Part shown: in pieces, positions 14,827-22,890 of the stretch | Numbering within the stretch: the first letter of the stretch is position 1 | Layout: each line of letters starts with the position of its first letter | Assembly (NCBI RefSeq): GCF_002498065.1 | Contig: NZ_DAFZ01000054.1 | Location: 425-51,520, forward strand | Direction: 5' to 3' | Origin: Methanoculleus sp. UBA208 | Lineage (GTDB): Archaea > Halobacteriota > Methanomicrobia > Methanomicrobiales > Methanoculleaceae | DNA: 51,096 nucleotides | The notes under the pieces: generated by a model | Seen by the model: the letters and a program-made list of their open reading frames with translations, nothing else | Databases searched by the model: none | What the model was told of the DNA's origin: nothing | Made by a program: the position numbers and the translations under genes

Positions 14827-17800
14827 ATGGAGGTCTCACCTGCTACCGCCCGGTACTTCGACGAACTGATATCCGGGCTTGAGTCCGCGATGCGGTTCGC
14901 CGCTGCCGCACGGGCCCGGGGACTCGATCCGAGGACGGAGATCGAGATCCCGGTGGCAAGCGACCTCGCCGACCGCGTGGAGGCGCTCCTCGGCTACAAG
15001 GGTATCGCGGCCCGGATCCGCGAGCTCGAGCAGGAGATGTCCCGGGAAGAGGTGGCGCTCCGCATCGGCGACGATTTTGCGGCTAAAATGTTCGGTGAGA
15101 CCACGCCGGAGGAGATCCTCGACCACGCCATCCGGGGAGCGATGGCGCTCCTGACCGAAGGCGTTGTGGCAGCCCCGACGGAGGGGATCGCGAAGGTCAG
15201 CCTCGGGAAGAACGACGACGGGACGGACTACTTAAAGATCTACTACGCGGGCCCCATCCGGAGCGCCGGCGGGACGGCGCAGGCGCTCTCGGTGCTGGTG
15301 GGCGATTACGTGCGCCAGGCGCTCGGGATAGGCCGCTATATCCCCCGGCCGGAGGAAGTGGAGCGCTATATCGAGGAGATTCGGCAGTACAACAACATCA
15401 TGAGTCTGCAGTATCTCCCGAGCGAGAAGGAGCTCCGGATGATCATCAAAAACTGCCCCGTCTGCATCGACGGCGAGCCGACCGAGCAGCAGGAGGTGAG
15501 CGGCTACCGGAACCTGGAGCGGGTGGAGACGAACACCGTCCGGGGCGGGATGGCGCTTGTGGTCGCCGAAGGGCTGGCCCTGAAGGCCCCGAAGGTCTTA
15601 AAGAACGTCCGCAAGATGAAGATGGAGGGCTGGGACTGGCTCGAGGAGATGATCGGCGGCGGCCCGAAGAGCGACGACGACGATGCAAGTGCCGCGATCA
15701 AGCCGAAAGACAAGTACATCCGGGACCTGATCGGCGGACGGCCGGTCTTTTCCTACCCGATGCGCAAGGGCGGGTTCCGGCTGCGCCTCGGCCGGGCGCG
15801 GAACACCGGGTTTGCGGCCGCGGGCTTCAACCCGGCGACGCTGCACATCCTCGGGGATTTCCTGGCGGTCGGGACGCAGATGAAGGTCGAGCGCCCGGGG
15901 AAGGCGGCGGGGGTCGTTCCGGTGGACTCGATCCAGGGGCCGACGGTCAAACTCCGGAGCGGGGAGGTGCGCCGGGTGGACGACGCGGCGGAGGCCCGGC
16001 GCCTTGCCGGGCAGGTGGACGAGATCCTGGACGTCGGCGAGATGCTGGTCAGTTTCGGGGAGTTCATGGAGAACAACCATCCCCTGATGCCCCCGAGTTA
16101 CTGCGAGGAGTGGTGGATGCTCGAGGGCGGTCCCCGCCACCCGGCAAATGAGCTCGAGGCGATCGAGTTCGCGCTCGACGGGGCTCCGCTCCATCCCGAC
16201 TACACCTACATGTGGGACGACGTCGCCCCGGCCGATATCGCCTCCCTCGCGGAAGCGGTCGGCACCGGCGGGACGATCGAGGACGGGATGCTGATGCTGC
16301 CCCACACCCCGGAGACGAAGGCGATCCTCGAGGAACTCCTGGTGCCGCATCACCTCTCGGGGGACCGGATCGCGATCGGCGAGCACCTGGTCTTCCTCGC
16401 CTGCCTCGGCCTGACGCTGCAGCTCACGAAGCGGCCGGCGTGGCAGGACGCCCCGATGGAGAACTCGCTCGATCTGGTGATGCACCTCTCGGGCTTTACG
16501 GTCCGCTCGAGGGCGGGCACTCGTATCGGCGGCCGGATGGGGCGGCCGGGGAAGTCGAAGCCGCGCGAGATGCGCCCGCCGCCCCACTCGCTCTTCCCCA
16601 TCGGCGACGAGGGCGGTTCCCGCCGGTCGTTCCAGGCTGCCTGCTCTTCAAAGCCCCGGTCGAACACCGACGGCGGGGTGATCGAGGCGGAGGTCGGGGA
16701 GCGGCAGTGCCCCGCCTGCGGCGCTTTCACCTACAAGAACCTCTGCGAGTGCGGGGCGCACACGAACCCGGTCTTTCGGTGCCCCCGGTGCGGCAAGGAC
16801 GTCGGCAAAGAGGTCTGCCCCCGGTGCAACGCGGAGACTGTCTGCCTCCAGAAGGTCACGATCAACGTGAAAGCGGAGTACCTGGCGGCGATGGAGAGCC
16901 TCGGGGTGCGTGAATCGTCCGTTGCACTCCTCAAGGGCGTCAAAGGGCTCATCTCCCGCGAGCGGCCGGTGGAACCGATCGAGAAGGGGATCCTCCGGGC
17001 GCTGCAGAACCTTTATGTCTTCAAGGACGGGACCTCCCGCTACGACATGATTGACCTTCCCCTGACCCATTTCCGGCCGGACGAGGTCGGCGTCCCCATC
17101 GAGCGGCTCCGCGAACTCGGCTATACCCACGATATCCACGGCCGGGAACTCGTCTCGGACGACCAGGTGCTGGAACTCCGCCACCAAGACATCCTGGTCT
17201 CGGAGGGCTGCGGCGAATGGCTGGTCCGGGTGGCGAAGTTCGTCGACGACCTGCTGGTGCGGTTCTACGGGCTCGAGCCCTTCTACCGGGCGGAGAGACC
17301 GCTCGACCTCGTGGGCCACCTCCTGATGGGGCTTGCGCCGCACACGAGCGCCGGGGTCCTTGCCCGGCTGATCGGGTTCTCGAAGGCCGCGGTCGGCTAC
17401 GGCCACCCGTTCTTCCACGCGGCGAAACGGCGGAACTGTTTCTCCGGCGATACGGAGATCGCCGTCTCCGACGGTCGGCGGTGGATAACGGTGCCGATCC
17501 GGAAGTTCGTGACGGAGAACTTCGATCTCGCGAAACCCGGCTTAGACCATGTCGGGACGTTCTACTCCGATCCGAAGCAGCCGTTCTACGTCCGGAGCAT
17601 CGATCCGCAGGGGAAGACCAGCCTGAAGAAGGTGACGTCCGTCTCCGTCCACCGGGCCCCGGCGCACCTGATCCGGTTCGCGACACGGCGGGGGAAGGTC
17701 CTTTCGGTCACGCCCGACCACGCGATGCTCGTCTGGGACACCGATTACCTCCGAAAGATCCGGGCCCTCGAGGTGAACGTCGGCGACCGCGTCCCGGTGG

Positions 17801-18684
17801 AGGAGGGCGGGCTCGTCGTGGCGGACGAGGTCGTTTCCCGCGAGACGGTGCAGGCGCTCGACGACCGGGTCTACTGCCTGACGGTCGCCGACAACCACAC
17901 GCTGGTCGCGAACGGGATCTTCTGCGGCCAGTGCGACGGCGACGAGGACTGCGTGATGCTCCTCCTCGACGGGCTGATCAACTTCTCCCGGGCCTACCTC
18001 CCCGAGACACGGGGCGGGACGATGGACGCACCGCTGGTTTTGACGACCCGGATCGACCCCTCAGAGGTCGACAAGGAGAGCCACAACGTCGACGTCTGCG
18101 ACCACTACCCGATCGAGGTCTACAACGGCTGCCTCGCCTACGCCCACCCCAAAGACCTCGACGACTACGTCGACCGGGTGGAGCGGCGGCTCGGGACCCC
18201 GGCGCAGTGCGAGGGGTTCCTCTTCACCCACCCGACCTCGAACATCTCGGCGGGGCCGCTCGAGTCCACCTACACGAAACTCGGGTCGATGCTCGACAAG
18301 CTCGAGGCGGAGCTCGACCTCGCGAAGAAGATCCGGGCGGTGGACGAGGACGATGTTGCCGAGCGGGTCCTGAATACCCACTTCATCCGCGACCTCCAGG
18401 GCAACCTCAACGCGTTCTCGAAGCAGAAGGTCCGGTGCATGAAGTGCAACGCGAAGTACCGCCGGATGCCGCTCGCGGGGAAGTGCACCCGCTGCGGGGG
18501 GCACGTCATCCCCACCGTCCACGAGGGTTCGGTGAAGAAGTACCTGGAGATGTCGCGCAACATCTGTGCGACCTACGCGATATCGGACTACACGAAGCAG
18601 CGGGTGGAGGTCCTCTTCATGCAGATCGAGTCGACCTTCGGCGAGCCCCCGGAGAAGCAGCTCGGGCTCGCGGATTTTATGTGA
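14827..18684 (+). CDS. polC: DNA polymerase D large subunit (DP2) with an in-frame intein
   Basis: DP2 is the catalytic subunit of the archaeal replicative polymerase PolD and works with the DP1 exonuclease subunit, not seen here. The 1285-residue reading frame shows the archaeal DP2 start (RYFDELISGLESAM), the KIYYAGPIRSAGGTAQALS motif, a four-cysteine zinc-ribbon array (CPACGAF...CPRCGKDVGKEVCPRC), and a C-terminal zinc ribbon (RCMKCNAKYRR...CTRCGGH). The acidic active-site motif DGDED follows directly after a 165-residue intein at 17437-17931, so the mature enzyme would be about 1120 residues. Gene length, order and motifs are complete, with no frameshift. It is essential for replication by family knowledge. 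Confidence 0.96.
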   Translation: MEVSPATARYFDELISGLESAMRFAAAARARGLDPRTEIEIPVASDLADRVEALLGYKGIAARIRELEQEMSREEVALRIGDDFAAKMFGETTPEEILDHAIRGAMALLTEGVVAAPTEGIAKVSLGKNDDGTDYLKIYYAGPIRSAGGTAQALSVLVGDYVRQALGIGRYIPRPEEVERYIEEIRQYNNIMSLQYLPSEKELRMIIKNCPVCIDGEPTEQQEVSGYRNLERVETNTVRGGMALVVAEGLALKAPKVLKNVRKMKMEGWDWLEEMIGGGPKSDDDDASAAIKPKDKYIRDLIGGRPVFSYPMRKGGFRLRLGRARNTGFAAAGFNPATLHILGDFLAVGTQMKVERPGKAAGVVPVDSIQGPTVKLRSGEVRRVDDAAEARRLAGQVDEILDVGEMLVSFGEFMENNHPLMPPSYCEEWWMLEGGPRHPANELEAIEFALDGAPLHPDYTYMWDDVAPADIASLAEAVGTGGTIEDGMLMLPHTPETKAILEELLVPHHLSGDRIAIGEHLVFLACLGLTLQLTKRPAWQDAPMENSLDLVMHLSGFTVRSRAGTRIGGRMGRPGKSKPREMRPPPHSLFPIGDEGGSRRSFQAACSSKPRSNTDGGVIEAEVGERQCPACGAFTYKNLCECGAHTNPVFRCPRCGKDVGKEVCPRCNAETVCLQKVTINVKAEYLAAMESLGVRESSVALLKGVKGLISRERPVEPIEKGILRALQNLYVFKDGTSRYDMIDLPLTHFRPDEVGVPIERLRELGYTHDIHGRELVSDDQVLELRHQDILVSEGCGEWLVRVAKFVDDLLVRFYGLEPFYRAERPLDLVGHLLMGLAPHTSAGVLARLIGFSKAAVGYGHPFFHAAKRRNCFSGDTEIAVSDGRRWITVPIRKFVTENFDLAKPGLDHVGTFYSDPKQPFYVRSIDPQGKTSLKKVTSVSVHRAPAHLIRFATRRGKVLSVTPDHAMLVWDTDYLRKIRALEVNVGDRVPVEEGGLVVADEVVSRETVQALDDRVYCLTVADNHTLVANGIFCGQCDGDEDCVMLLLDGLINFSRAYLPETRGGTMDAPLVLTTRIDPSEVDKESHNVDVCDHYPIEVYNGCLAYAHPKDLDDYVDRVERRLGTPAQCEGFLFTHPTSNISAGPLESTYTKLGSMLDKLEAELDLAKKIRAVDEDDVAERVLNTHFIRDLQGNLNAFSKQKVRCMKCNAKYRRMPLAGKCTRCGGHVIPTVHEGSVKKYLEMSRNICATYAISDYTKQRVEVLFMQIESTFGEPPEKQLGLADFM
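17437..17931 (+). other. Mini-intein in PolD large subunit, C-terminal glutamine
   Basis: The insert runs from Cys in CFSGDTEIAV (block A) to Gln in VANGIFCGQ (block G), followed by extein Cys as the +1 residue. Block B is seen as VLSVTPDHAMLVW with the TxxH motif and block F as RVYCLTVADNHTL. No LAGLIDADG or HNH endonuclease is present, so at 165 residues this is a mini-intein fixed in place. It splits RRN from CDGDED, the polymerase catalytic motif, a known insertion point of PolD inteins. The last residue is Gln rather than Asn and the penultimate is Gly rather than His, which calls for a variant cyclisation step. Confidence 0.92.
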
Positions 18685-18853
18685 GGTGGGTTCGCGGGAC
18701 GGCGGTCTGCCGCCTCGCGCCGGGACATCCCTTCCGGGCGGCGGAGGACTGCCCCGGCACCTGCCCGGCGAGGAGCTCCGTCCCGGCGGCGGGTTGCCCG
18801 GCGGGGCGGGGCGCCATCAAGCTCATTACTCCAGACGTTCAAGAGGTACAGGC

Positions 18854-18936
18854 GCGAGTGTTACCGAGAGGCCAAAGGTGATCGACTCAAGATCGATTCT
18901 CGAAGGAGTTCGCAGGTTCGAATCCTGCCACTCGCA
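18854..18936 (+). tRNA. tRNA-Leu (anticodon CAA)
   Basis: The acceptor stem GCGAGTG pairs with CACTCGC, the anticodon stem ATCGA/TCGAT encloses loop CTCAAGA with anticodon CAA, a long variable arm follows, and GCAGG/CCTGC closes the T arm with loop TTCGAAT. The discriminator base is A. The long variable arm and CAA identify leucine (UUG codon). CCA is not encoded and no intron is visible. Confidence 0.95.
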
Positions 18937-19055
18937 TTCTGGTTTGTCAAAACCTCTTGCAGGGTCAGGCTTTTTGCCACATACTCTGTATCACTCCATC
19001 TCGTGCCGATTCGTTTTGGAGCGTCATCCCCCTCACCCCGGTTGCCCACCCGGAA

Positions 19056-19610
19056 CTACCCGTCCTCGGTCTGCAGTGCGGGGCAGAAGTTGCAGATCGA
19101 GAACGGGACTTCTTTTTCACGGTCACGGATGAGACAATAAAAAGACCCATTGTGCTCTTCGACCCGGAACCCTCCCGGGAACGGCGTTCCCACCGGGTGA
19201 CCCGGGCGGTCGAGCACGAAGATCGTAAATGCCGAGACCAGGTAATAAAAGGCCCGATGTCGGGGTGTATTCCGAAACGGGATCCGTTCCGGAGATTCAT
19301 CCCGCTGGAAGCATCCATCGGGAATCATATTGCAGAACTCAACGAACGTTGCACGATCAGTGATCGGTTCGGTCATGGACCGGAACCGGCCCGACCGGTG
19401 CATGGCGAGAAGCTGGTGGTGAGCGCCGAATAACTGCTCGGTGATGAAGGGGTGGACCTGTTTCCGGTAGGGATCGGGCAGCCGGATCATCTCCGCGTGC
19501 AGCCGCCCCCCGATGATCTGAAGATCCATGAGCGAGTAACGACTGACTTCTTCGGCGAGGAGCAGCCCGAGATCTCCCTTTGTTACCGCGGCCGCCATCC
19601 GCCGGACCAT
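19056..19610 (-). CDS. DUF2115-like (UPF0305) methanogen protein
   Basis: The 184-residue product with a conserved C-terminal CNFCPALQ motif, the SRYSLMDLQIIGG segment and an FYYLVSAFTIFVLDRPGHPVG-like core resembles the methanogen-restricted DUF2115 family, whose function is not known; the single-digit cysteine motif hints at metal binding. The frame stays open upstream to 19790, but that part runs through the 50-bp repeat and a fragment of another frame, and the family is normally near 180 residues, so I place the start at ATG 19610. ATG 19598 is close by. The gene lies head to head with the island genes beyond 20 kb. Confidence 0.7.
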   Translation of the reverse strand: MVRRMAAAVTKGDLGLLLAEEVSRYSLMDLQIIGGRLHAEMIRLPDPYRKQVHPFITEQLFGAHHQLLAMHRSGRFRSMTEPITDRATFVEFCNMIPDGCFQRDESPERIPFRNTPRHRAFYYLVSAFTIFVLDRPGHPVGTPFPGGFRVEEHNGSFYCLIRDREKEVPFSICNFCPALQTEDG

Positions 19611-19689
19611 TTGATGAATTGCACCTGCTTCGTCCTCTGCCGTGATTGGATCGAACTCCTTCCAGTATGAGTATACTGATAATCTTCCA

Positions 19690-19850
19690 TTAATCTGGCG
19701 GGCGTTGACAGCAGTTGCTGTCACTCTGCTGAAAACTGCTGTCATTGCTGTCATTGTCTGGATCCCCGTCCAGCCGGACCGTGACCTCACATCCGCCGGC
19801 CCATTCGCAGCAGTGTTGTAGAGGCCGATCGCGAGGTATTTTTCCTTGAG
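19690..19850 (-). pseudogene. Decayed gene fragment ending in DSNDSSFQQSDSNCCQ
   Basis: On the minus strand a frame reads GGCEVTVRLDGDPDNDSND and ends QSDSNCCQRPPD before a stop at 19690. Its tail is shared almost exactly with a second fragment at 22748. Upstream, protein-like text (KEKYLAIGLYNTAANGP) continues in another frame, which suggests a frameshifted remnant. There is no start codon or ribosome site of its own. It might alternatively be the coincidental translation of a DNA repeat, since the shared part is exactly the 50-bp repeat. Confidence 0.35.
19705..19754. repeat. 50-bp repeat, copy 1 (TGCTGTCA element)
   Basis: This 50-bp segment matches 22751-22800 at 48 of 50 positions. It is made of an inverted pair TGACAGCA-GT-TGCTGTCA, then CTCTGCTGAAAAC, and two direct copies TGCTGTCA-T-TGCTGTCA. 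Both differences between the copies fall within or beside the two-base loop of the palindrome, leaving the octamers intact. The two copies have the same orientation and bracket the A/T-rich island. Confidence 0.85.
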
Positions 19851-19899
19851 TCCAGGGCCGGCCTTCCCGGGGATCTGTTCAGGGGGCCAGATTCCTAAA

Positions 19900-19954
19900 C
19901 TACTAATTTAGTAGAATTTAGTAGTTCGTTAGTAGTTCGCGGCAGCGATACCTG
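19900..19954. repeat. TTAGTAG array, copy 1
   Basis: The stretch holds CTACTAA at 19900 facing TTAGTAG at 19908 across one base, then TTAGTAG at 19918 and 19929, giving 10- and 11-base steps, about one helical turn each. TTCG links the last units. A second copy at 28267-28321 has the same spacing and about 49 of 55 matching bases. It resembles an operator or iteron array. It lies in the 576-base gap between the DUF2115-like gene and the gene at 20187, which otherwise holds only the decayed fragment, the 50-bp repeat and the left inverted repeat. Confidence 0.75.
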
Positions 19955-20013
19955 GCACTTGCTAACGCGATACGTGGCTTCGTCCCGGTCGATTCACCCG
20001 GCATTCAACCTCT

Positions 20014-20051
20014 GGCATGTAGTGTCATGATCGGAAGAATATTGGGATGAC
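20014..20051 (+). repeat. Left arm of long inverted repeat flanking the UDG-like gene
   Basis: Read in reverse complement, this 38-base arm matches 20778-20814: sixteen identical bases (GTCATCCCAATATTCT), four partly matching, seven identical, one extra base, then ten identical. The arms enclose exactly one gene. Confidence 0.85.
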
Positions 20052-20186
20052 TTCAACCGTTAGCGGACTTCTCTTAACACCCTCAAGCCTGCCCAGCACT
20101 GCGATTTTTTATAAAACAACATTCTACAGAGCGATAATGATGGTTAGGACAAATATTAACAACCCGGAGAGAATGAATCCCCATTT

Positions 20187-20774
20187 ATGATCAGTCAAGA
20201 AAGATTCGAATTTATCAAAGAGAAGTATGGGTGTTACGCTAGTTGGGCAATATGGGCTGATGCAGGAGAAAAACCAAAAGACAATATTGGTGACCTGAGT
20301 GTTTTTGATCTAAAACATAATTCAGGTCTTTTAGAGCAATTGAATCCAGATATCATTCTGGTCGGGCTGAATATATCGCGCGGACGTATGAAGTATCCAC
20401 TGGCGAATTTTCATGATGCGAGACCTGAAGCGATGGATTTCAAGATCCGGTATACGTTGAGAAGCTCCCCTTTTTGGGGCGCATACATGACAGATATCAT
20501 CAAGGATTTTGATCAAAAAGTATCTGGAAAAGTCAGGAGTTACTTAAGAACACATAAACAGTTTGAAATTGAGAATGCAAAACTGTTTCATGAAGAAATA
20601 ATCGATGTAGCTACTCATAACCCTACTATTATCGCTTTTGGAGATGTCGCTTATAGGATTCTAATGAGGAACTTCATGGATGAGTACAAGATTTTGAAAG
20701 TACCTCATTACAGCATTTATTGCAGCAAGGAAAAATACAGAGAAAACGTAGGGCGTATTTTGCAGTATGAATAG
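20187..20774 (+). CDS. UDG-superfamily-like protein of unknown function, in inverted-repeat cassette
   Basis: This 195-residue protein is encoded in clearly A/T-richer DNA than its surroundings. It contains NPDIILVGLNISRG, followed by NFHD and later PFWGAYMTDIIKD and PTIIAFGDVAYRIL, an order that recalls the uracil-DNA glycosylase superfamily (the VGLNPS-like loop, then the GAYMTD strand and the FG-D region). The catalytic residues of classical UDGs cannot be confirmed, so enzyme activity is uncertain. It starts 135 bases inside the left inverted repeat and stops four bases before the right one. Composition and framing suggest horizontal transfer. Family guess is moderate to weak. Confidence 0.8.
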   Translation: MISQERFEFIKEKYGCYASWAIWADAGEKPKDNIGDLSVFDLKHNSGLLEQLNPDIILVGLNISRGRMKYPLANFHDARPEAMDFKIRYTLRSSPFWGAYMTDIIKDFDQKVSGKVRSYLRTHKQFEIENAKLFHEEIIDVATHNPTIIAFGDVAYRILMRNFMDEYKILKVPHYSIYCSKEKYRENVGRILQYE

Positions 20775-20777
20775 GGG

Positions 20778-20814
20778 GTCATCCCAATATTCTCTCAATC
20801 ATGAACTACATGCC
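20778..20814 (-). repeat. Right arm of long inverted repeat flanking the UDG-like gene
   Basis: This arm mirrors 20014-20051 (see left arm) and begins four bases after the stop codon of the enclosed gene. The match may continue a few bases further through TGCCGGGT. No clear target-site duplication is visible outside the arms. The remaining 270 bases up to 21083 hold short palindromes such as CCACAGCCGGTGG but no supportable gene. Confidence 0.85.
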
Positions 20815-21083
20815 GGGTAGATCAATCCCAAGTATGGTGAGCCCGAGGTATCGCCAAGAATATCTCTCCCGGCATTTGTGCCACAGCCGGTGGCACTTTT
20901 CCACCCCATCCATCTCAGGATCAATTGAGAATGAAACAAGTATTTTCCCATGTATCCCAAAGAATCCAGACATTGGGAATAATATGGTCAACTCCCCAGA
21001 TTGACCCTAATGAGATGGAGGGCCAAAGGATCCGGACTACTGATTCCGATAATAATATTTCACCGAACGATGATTGTGAAACC

Positions 21084-21227
21084 ATGGCGAAGCCACTGCA
21101 AACCGGGCTGGAACTGACCGGAGAAGATGCGCTGCGTTTTCACCGGTATATGGAAGGCCACGAAGAGCTGCCGCAACGCGGGCGTGAGATGATGCGGGTA
21201 GCGGTTCGGCTGGCCGAGCAGGAGTAA
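21084..21227 (+). CDS. Small 47-residue protein, unknown
   Basis: The product (MAKPLQTGLELTGEDALRF start) is short, charged and probably helical, with ELTGEDALRFHRYM and REMMRVAVRLAEQE segments. An AATAATAT box about 30 bases before the ATG would give a nearly leaderless message. I have an impression of similar short proteins in other methanogens with the pattern L..GEDA..FH.Y, but cannot name a family. It lies tail to tail with the Fic gene, 37 bases apart, and could be a small regulator or antitoxin-like partner; that is speculation. Confidence 0.65.
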   Translation: MAKPLQTGLELTGEDALRFHRYMEGHEELPQRGREMMRVAVRLAEQE

Positions 21228-21264
21228 CTTCGATTACCGTAGGTATCTGAACGATATCAGGGAG

Positions 21265-22545
21265 TCATTCTTTCAAACCCCTGAATATGAAGATGTACTC
21301 CTTGCCCGACTTCTGCTTCGCCAGATATCCCAGTTTTTCGAGATGGAAGAGATCGTTTCTCGCTGTTCCATACGCCACACGGTATGTCTCGACGATCTCT
21401 TTGATCGTGATCGGCTTATCCGGCTTTTTAATGAGCGATTTGATTATTTCTGCCTGGCGGAGGCTCAGTCCTTCGCTCTTCTGGAGAATGTTTAGTGCCT
21501 GTCTGCTCTCTTTCTGCTTCTTCTCGATGTATTTCTGGATATTGTCGACCGCGGTCTTTACTGCGGCGAGATTGTAGCGGATGAAATACGTGAGGTCATA
21601 TTCATCACTCTCGGTATACTGGTATGCCAGTTTATATTGCCCCTTCGTGTCTTTTATCGCTCTGGATACCGCCATATATTCGAACAGCCAGTAGTCCTTC
21701 CGCAGCATATACCAGTAAAAGATACTCCGTGCAGTCCGACCGTTTCCGTCATTGAACGGATGTATGTATCCTATCAGGAAGTGCAGGATGATGCCTTTGA
21801 TCACCGGATGGATGAACTGCTCGCCGTCATTATTCGCAAAGGCACAGAGTTTTTCGACGAGTCCTTCGATCGACGCGAAATCGGGAGGTGTGTGCAGGAC
21901 ATTGCCCCGCATATCGAAGACCCTGATATCGTTGTTGTCTCTGAACCTTCCTTCGTCATTCGGGTCTTCGAGTGTACCGCTGGTAATGGTCTTATGAATC
22001 TGTAGAATCAGCTCCGGGGTCAGATCTTCGTCTTTTACCTGAGTGATCCTCTTCATCGTGATGTAGTTATTCAGGATCATCCTCTCGTCTTTCGTGGCGG
22101 GCTTCCTCTTTTCACGGAGCATCTTTTTTGCAATCGTCCTCGTGACTGCGGCTCCCTCGATCTGGCTCGATGCAATTGCCTCCTCCATCAGGGAGTTGAT
22201 GATAAACTGGTCCCGATCGTGGGGCAGCGAATCGAGGCCGGATGAGATGCTTCCCGCTGCCGACTTATCAAGGAAATGAAGTTTTTCGAGGAAATCATCT
22301 AGAAGATTGTATTTCAGCTGAAGATCGTCGAACGGTACGTATTTCATGTCCTTTTTTCTGAGGGTCTTCATCAGTATCCAGACATAGAGCGGGTCTACCG
22401 GGAGTTCGCGCCATTTCAGCTCCTCCCAGTGCAGATACCTTTTGTTGTAGTTGAAAACCGCGTCGATTACATCTTTAGTATCCGCATACTCCCAGGCTTT
22501 TTTGAGATCTGCTGGAGAGTATTCCGGCGTGCGGGGGAGTTTCAT
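21265..22545 (-). CDS. Fic-family AMP-transferase, class II with N-terminal inhibitory helix
   Basis: The 426-residue protein has the Fic core HPFNDGNGRTAR at 262-273, where His262 is catalytic, and the inhibitory-helix motif SSQIEG at 126-131, which places it in the class with an N-terminal autoinhibitory helix. The N-terminal part (1-100) is a Fic/DOC N-like domain, and the C-terminal region (about 365-426) looks like a winged helix (LSLRQAEIIKSLI...GTARNDLFHLEKLGYL). Fic enzymes transfer AMP from ATP to hydroxyls of target proteins. Base composition is poorer in GC than the neighbourhood, indicating acquisition. Target unknown; self-regulation through the winged helix is plausible. Confidence 0.93.
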   Translation of the reverse strand: MKLPRTPEYSPADLKKAWEYADTKDVIDAVFNYNKRYLHWEELKWRELPVDPLYVWILMKTLRKKDMKYVPFDDLQLKYNLLDDFLEKLHFLDKSAAGSISSGLDSLPHDRDQFIINSLMEEAIASSQIEGAAVTRTIAKKMLREKRKPATKDERMILNNYITMKRITQVKDEDLTPELILQIHKTITSGTLEDPNDEGRFRDNNDIRVFDMRGNVLHTPPDFASIEGLVEKLCAFANNDGEQFIHPVIKGIILHFLIGYIHPFNDGNGRTARSIFYWYMLRKDYWLFEYMAVSRAIKDTKGQYKLAYQYTESDEYDLTYFIRYNLAAVKTAVDNIQKYIEKKQKESRQALNILQKSEGLSLRQAEIIKSLIKKPDKPITIKEIVETYRVAYGTARNDLFHLEKLGYLAKQKSGKEYIFIFRGLKE

Positions 22546-22583
22546 GCTTAAATTTCATCTTTTGTTTCAATCCTTATTATCAT

Positions 22584-22614
22584 TATCTATCAGTTTGTTA
22601 CATTTTGATAGATA
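22584..22614. promoter_or_regulatory. Palindromic operator candidate upstream of the Fic gene
   Basis: Nine-base arms TATCTATCA and TGATAGATA are separated by 13 bases, with centres about 22 bases apart, two helical turns. The site is 39 bases upstream of the Fic start and overlaps the A/T-rich promoter region (GATAATGATAATAAGG on the minus strand). It would suit a dimeric winged-helix protein, perhaps the Fic protein itself. Confidence 0.5.
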
Positions 22615-22747
22615 TCATAAGTGAGGCGGTATGATATGCATCCATTACCAACGATAAAATCTGGTTCGATTTGACCGAAAGAAGATCGTATGATCTGGAA
22701 TCAGAATCTCCCAATTTTGCAAAATCCCCATCTCTCCGGGCTTCTTC

Positions 22748-22890
22748 TCATTGACAGCACCTGCTGTCACTCTGCTGAAAACTGCTGTCATTGCTGTCAT
22801 CATCGGGCTGGACGCCGACCCCGACGGTGACACCGCCTCTCCAGGTATTCAGGGGCGCTCCCGCTACCCTCGCCTGCCAGCCAGTCACTC
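22748..22890 (-). pseudogene. Decayed gene fragment ending in DSNDSSFQQSDSRCCQ
   Basis: On the minus strand a frame reads GWQARVAGAPLNTWRGGVTVG and ends in DSNDSSFQQSDSRCCQ at a TGA. The tail is identical to the fragment at 19690 except for one residue (Asn to Arg). The upstream part reads like a beta-rich surface-protein end, but there is no start codon. It may be the end of a lost gene carried with the repeat, or a chance reading through the repeat. Confidence 0.35.
22751..22800. repeat. 50-bp repeat, copy 2 (TGCTGTCA element)
   Basis: The copy matches 19705-19754 at 48 of 50 bases in the same orientation. Its palindrome is TGACAGCA-CC-TGCTGTCA, with the loop changed from GT to CC. It marks the right edge of the A/T-rich island. 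Confidence 0.85.

Noticed and set aside
19611..19790. N-terminal extension of the DUF2115-like protein
   Set aside because: It would add 60 residues read through the 50-bp repeat and beyond the usual family length.
19900..19954. CRISPR array
   Set aside because: The repeated units are only seven bases with 3-4 base spacing and there are no spacers or cas genes in the window.
20014..20814. Complete insertion sequence
   Set aside because: Terminal inverted repeats exist, but the enclosed protein shows no transposase motif and no target duplication is visible.
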